A stretch of 8,364 bases of DNA from CAYVSF01 sp046482855 (GTDB lineage Bacteria > Bacteroidota > Bacteroidia > Bacteroidales > UBA12077): NCBI GenBank assembly GCA_046482855.1, contig JAWOEH010000222.1, positions 1-8,364 on the forward strand, read 5' to 3'. Numbering within the stretch: the stretch's first letter is position 1; every line of letters begins with the position of its first letter. The notes under the pieces were generated by a model that saw only the letters and a list, made by a program, of their open reading frames with translations, searched no databases and was not told where the DNA came from. The translations under genes were made by a program, and so were the position numbers. Positions 6,370 to 8,364 of this stretch are shown piece after piece.

Positions 6370-6467
6370 TCAAAAAAATAGAAAAACGAACACACAAAGC
6401 TGTAGGTTATCGCAAGTACTTTTCGGTACGAGTAGCTATTAAACAGCTTCAAAATAAATATAGAACA

Positions 6468-7181
6468 ATGAAGAAATCACTATTTACTCTTGTTATAACA
6501 TTTTTTTTATTGGGCAACGTTGCTGCCCAGGAGACGAAAGACAATGAAGAATCGAAATGGCAACTTTCGGCAAGTGCTGATGTTGTAAATAGCTATGTAT
6601 GGAGGGGGTTGCTGTATAATGACAACCTGAATATACAGCCTCAGTTGGGGGTTTCAAAAGGTGCGTTTTTTGCGGGTGCTTGGGGAAGTTATGCTACATC
6701 AGGCAATTATGCTGAGGTCGATTTTTATGCGGGATTTGCTTTTTCGCATGTTACACTAACCGTTAGCGACTACTTTGGTGCCGCTGGTTTGGGGCGTCTT
6801 GATCACTTTAACTGGGACAAGGACAGTACAAGTCACATGCTGGAAGGAACAATTGCTTATCGTATTAGCGATGATTTTCCTTTGACGTTAACTGCAGCTA
6901 CCTTTTTCTATGGAAACGACAGGGATGCAGAGGGAGATAATTACTACTCCACTTATATCGAAGCGCGATATCCCTGGCAATTTAAAAGCTACACAGGGAG
7001 CTTCTTTATAGGCGGAACTCCTGCCGAAGGCTTATATGCGCAGGAAGCCGGAATAGTGAATTTGGGCTGCTCGGTAGGTAAGCAACTGGATTTTGGGAAC
7101 CTGCAAATTCCTGTAGCGTTTGAATTAATTTCCAATCCAAAGGCCGAAGATATTTTCTTTGTATGTAAAGTAACGCTATAG
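6468..7181 (+). CDS. Exported small beta-barrel, TorF-like putative outer-membrane porin
   Basis: The product has 237 residues. A signal peptide is clear: MKK, a hydrophobic core (residues 5-16) and GNVAAQ, with cleavage near Ala20/Gln21. The mature part alternates polar and hydrophobic residues in short strands rich in Gly, Tyr, Phe and Trp, for example ADVVNSYVWRG (37-47), FFAGAWGSYA (67-76) and FFVCKVTL at the C-terminus. The SYVWRGLLYND and GAWGSYA patterns recall the TorF/TIGR02001 putative porin family; this is recognition from memory, not a search. The frame is open back to 6297, directly after the symporter stop, but the ATG at 6468 is chosen because it gives the signal peptide at the N-terminus. 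The gene is 171 bp downstream of the symporter and closed by a terminator, so it may be the last gene of the choline cluster. Substrate unknown. Confidence 0.7.
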   Translation: MKKSLFTLVITFFLLGNVAAQETKDNEESKWQLSASADVVNSYVWRGLLYNDNLNIQPQLGVSKGAFFAGAWGSYATSGNYAEVDFYAGFAFSHVTLTVSDYFGAAGLGRLDHFNWDKDSTSHMLEGTIAYRISDDFPLTLTAATFFYGNDRDAEGDNYYSTYIEARYPWQFKSYTGSFFIGGTPAEGLYAQEAGIVNLGCSVGKQLDFGNLQIPVAFELISNPKAEDIFFVCKVTL

Positions 7182-7245
7182 TTTAGGCTTTGCATATTCG
7201 ATAGATTGATGCATAAATCAACTATTTTTTTCTTACTCTCGTTCA

Positions 7246-7281
7246 GGGCGGCGCAATTTGCACCGCCCTTTTTCTTTTTTA
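7246..7281 (+). terminator. Strong intrinsic terminator after the porin-like gene
   Basis: GGGCGG (7246-7251) pairs with CCGCCC (7263-7268), extended inward by GC/GC around an AATTT loop with one C/A mismatch. A long T-rich run (7269-7281) follows. Position and orientation fit the end of the choline cluster transcript. Confidence 0.92.
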
Positions 7282-7337
7282 TGCCGATCCGGTTGTTGTT
7301 GGATTTTGCTACTACCTGTGATAGCACCCTTTTATAA

Positions 7338-7679
7338 GAGGTCTGTAACAGGTATGTTGGGGCACAATTAACAGAGCCTGTTTATGCAAAGTATCTGTTT
7401 ATTGCCAAAATGCTCCGTGTCGGCAGAATTTTATATGCCCGGGGCAAAAGCTCTCCTGTATCGCAATAATGTTAAGGCTATTCGGGAAGATCCAAGTATG
7501 CCTCTGAATGACTGTAATTATCGCTACGGAGCCGGGATACTTGCTCTGGGAGAGTTCGTTCCCCGAATGTCTTAGGAATTGATGCAGGTCTGGGAATCGG
7601 CAGAAGTAGAATTTTATTGGAAGATCTTACTATAGTTGGAATAGGTTTTGTAACTAATAGTGAAACGCACAGTTTATGA
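7338..7679 (+). pseudogene. Frameshifted remnant of an unidentified gene
   Basis: No single frame is open, but a patchwork reads like protein. One frame runs from 7338 to a TAA at 7467-7469 (...GAQLTEPVYAKYLFIAKML...). A second frame continues from about 7440 to a TAG at 7573-7575 (...KALLYRNNVKAIREDPSM... then YRYGAGILALGEFV). The first frame then resumes from about 7565 (NVLGIDAGLGIGRSRILLED ... TNSETHSL) and stops at TGA 7677-7679. Switches would fall near CCCGGGG (about 7439-7445) and CCCC (7561-7564), typical slip sites. The Gly-rich alternating text suggests a beta-barrel C-terminus. The N-terminus is missing. The stop overlaps the next gene's ATG as ATGA. No family is recognised; sequencing error or chance are alternatives. 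Confidence 0.4.
7617..7650 (+). promoter_or_regulatory. Weak promoter candidate for the lipoprotein gene
   Basis: TTGG (7617-7620) and TAGGTTTTG (7642-7650) are 21 nt apart. The second element is one base longer than the TAnnTTTG consensus. It would start transcription about 20 nt before the ATG at 7676, which would explain how the gene is expressed after the strong terminator at 7246-7281. Confidence 0.2.
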
Positions 7680-8149
7680 AAACACTTGCAAAACGAATGA
7701 TATTAATGGCTTTGCCCGCCATGTTGTTTGCGTGCCAACCTGCAAACGACGAACAGGAGAAAAAAATAGCAGAATCGCCCCAAATTGAGCAGACAGAGAC
7801 AGACCAGGATGCCTGGAAAAAGCAGATAGAGGAGCAGTCGAAAGAGGTGCTGGAGGGAATCGCCCATAAGAAGTACCGTATATTACATAAATATGCCATG
7901 AACCGTTTCCGGTATTCTGGTGCAAATCCTGACCGGATGAATGCCTTTTCCGATCAGCAGGTGAACCATGTGAAATCCCGATATGATGGTTCCATTAGCC
8001 GCGTTGCGCTGGATACACTGGAAGGTAAGTTGCGGGCCCGCGCGGTATACCATTCCCGGGGAAGTGGATGTTTTGCCATAACCTGGTACCATGTGATGGG
8101 CGAATGGCGCTACTATGGCCTGGAGCATCTGGACTCGTTGCCGGGATAG
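7676..8149 (+). CDS. Small lipoprotein of unknown function
   Basis: The product has 157 residues. The N-terminus has Lys/Arg residues, a hydrophobic stretch (9-19) and a lipobox ending LFAC with Cys20, so signal peptidase II cleavage and lipid anchoring are expected. Residues 21-62 are acidic and Gln-rich and probably form a linker running into a helix. The folded part (about 63-157) has Tyr- and Arg-rich segments such as KYAMNRFRYSG and a Trp-containing tail, ITWYHVMGEWRYYGLEH, suggesting a small alpha+beta domain. No family is recognised; an NTF2-like fold is a guess only. The ATG at 7676 is preferred over the Met codons at residues 8 and 11 because it supplies the basic n-region. It overlaps the stop of the upstream remnant by ATGA. 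Confidence 0.8.
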   Translation: MKTLAKRMILMALPAMLFACQPANDEQEKKIAESPQIEQTETDQDAWKKQIEEQSKEVLEGIAHKKYRILHKYAMNRFRYSGANPDRMNAFSDQQVNHVKSRYDGSISRVALDTLEGKLRARAVYHSRGSGCFAITWYHVMGEWRYYGLEHLDSLPG

Positions 8150-8172
8150 AGGTTGAGGTTGAGGTTGAGGCT
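8149..8172. repeat. Hexanucleotide tandem repeat after the lipoprotein gene
   Basis: GAGGTT occurs three times in a row (8149-8166), followed by the one-change copy GAGGCT (8167-8172). The first copy begins on the last base of the lipoprotein stop codon. Related GAGGTT sequence recurs near 8240. Confidence 0.8.
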
Positions 8173-8194
8173 TAGAGTAAGATTAAAGATCAAA

Positions 8195-8215
8195 CCTGCC
8201 TGTCCGGTAGGCAGG
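8195..8215. repeat. REP-like palindrome
   Basis: CCTGCCT (8195-8201) and AGGCAGG (8209-8215) are exact complements around a 7-nt loop containing CCGG. No T-run follows. GC-rich palindromes of this kind recur between genes in many Bacteroidota genomes. Confidence 0.55.
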
Positions 8216-8262
8216 GTAAAAAGATAAAAGATTAAGGCTGAGGTTAAGAATTATGAGAATAG

Positions 8263-8282
8263 CACCCGCCTTCAGGCGGGTG
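8263..8282. repeat. REP-like palindrome with TTCA loop
   Basis: CACCCGCC (8263-8270) and GGCGGGTG (8275-8282) form a perfect 8-bp G+C-rich stem around TTCA. It could help end or protect the lipoprotein transcript, but without a T-run on either side it is better described as a REP-like repeat than as an intrinsic terminator. Confidence 0.55.
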
Positions 8283-8300
8283 TCGATGGCAGACCAAAAT

Positions 8301-8351
8301 CCTCGCTTCAACTGCTATTATTGCCACGTGCAAAAACGAGGCATGAAGCGA
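8301..8351. repeat. Wide inverted repeat at the window edge
   Basis: TCGCTTCA (8303-8310) is complementary to TGAAGCGA (8344-8351), and overlapping CCTCG (8301-8305) can instead pair with CGAGG (8337-8341). The two pairings compete. An ATG at 8355 follows, but too little sequence remains to call a gene. Confidence 0.35.
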
Positions 8352-8364
8352 AACATGGCTAAGG

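Noticed and set aside
6297..6467. N-terminal extension of the porin-like gene from a TTG directly after the symporter stop, or readthrough fusion of the two proteins
   Set aside because: The extension would bury a clear signal peptide at internal position 58, and its sequence is not protein-like. A 57-codon open run in frame with the symporter is not rare by chance.
1..8364. CRISPR array, tRNA or rRNA genes
   Set aside because: No regularly spaced repeats and no tRNA- or rRNA-like sequence were seen on reading either strand.

Overview
The window reads as a piece of a Bacteroidota chromosome, possibly a marine or salt-adapted lineage such as the Marinilabiliales. This is an inference. It rests on moderate to low G+C, start codons preceded by A/T-rich sequence rather than Shine-Dalgarno sites, TAnnTTTG-type -7 promoter elements, and an export signal ending in the ...AAQ style common in that phylum. 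All convincing genes lie on the + strand.

Layout. Positions 2-61 hold the last codons of an upstream gene. Positions 116-322 hold a short non-coding element with 19-bp inverted ends and flanking 9-bp direct repeats, which looks like a MITE. About 1 kb without a convincing gene follows (323-1354). Much of it is poor in C on the + strand, and it carries a 14-bp tandem repeat, small hairpins, one possible 26-codon ORF, and a candidate promoter with two dyads ahead of the next gene. Positions 1355-4431 hold betB and betA, 8 bp apart. After a 254-bp spacer with several dyads comes a sodium:solute symporter (4686-6296), then a structured spacer with a nine-G run, then a small exported beta-barrel-like protein (6468-7181) closed by a strong intrinsic terminator (7246-7281). 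Downstream are an apparently frameshifted remnant (7338-7679), a lipoprotein gene whose ATG overlaps the remnant's stop (7676-8149), and a tail of short repeats and REP-like hairpins (8149-8351).

How it works together. The core is a choline-to-glycine-betaine cassette. The symporter would import choline, BetA would oxidise it to betaine aldehyde, and BetB would oxidise that to glycine betaine, an osmoprotectant. The porin-like protein could provide outer-membrane passage, but its link to choline rests only on position.

The most notable point is the transporter. It is not a BCCT carrier like E. coli BetT. It is an SSS-family protein that, as far as I can recall the sequences, closely resembles the animal neuronal high-affinity choline transporter CHT1 (SLC5A7). 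No betI- or gbsR-like regulator gene is present in the window.
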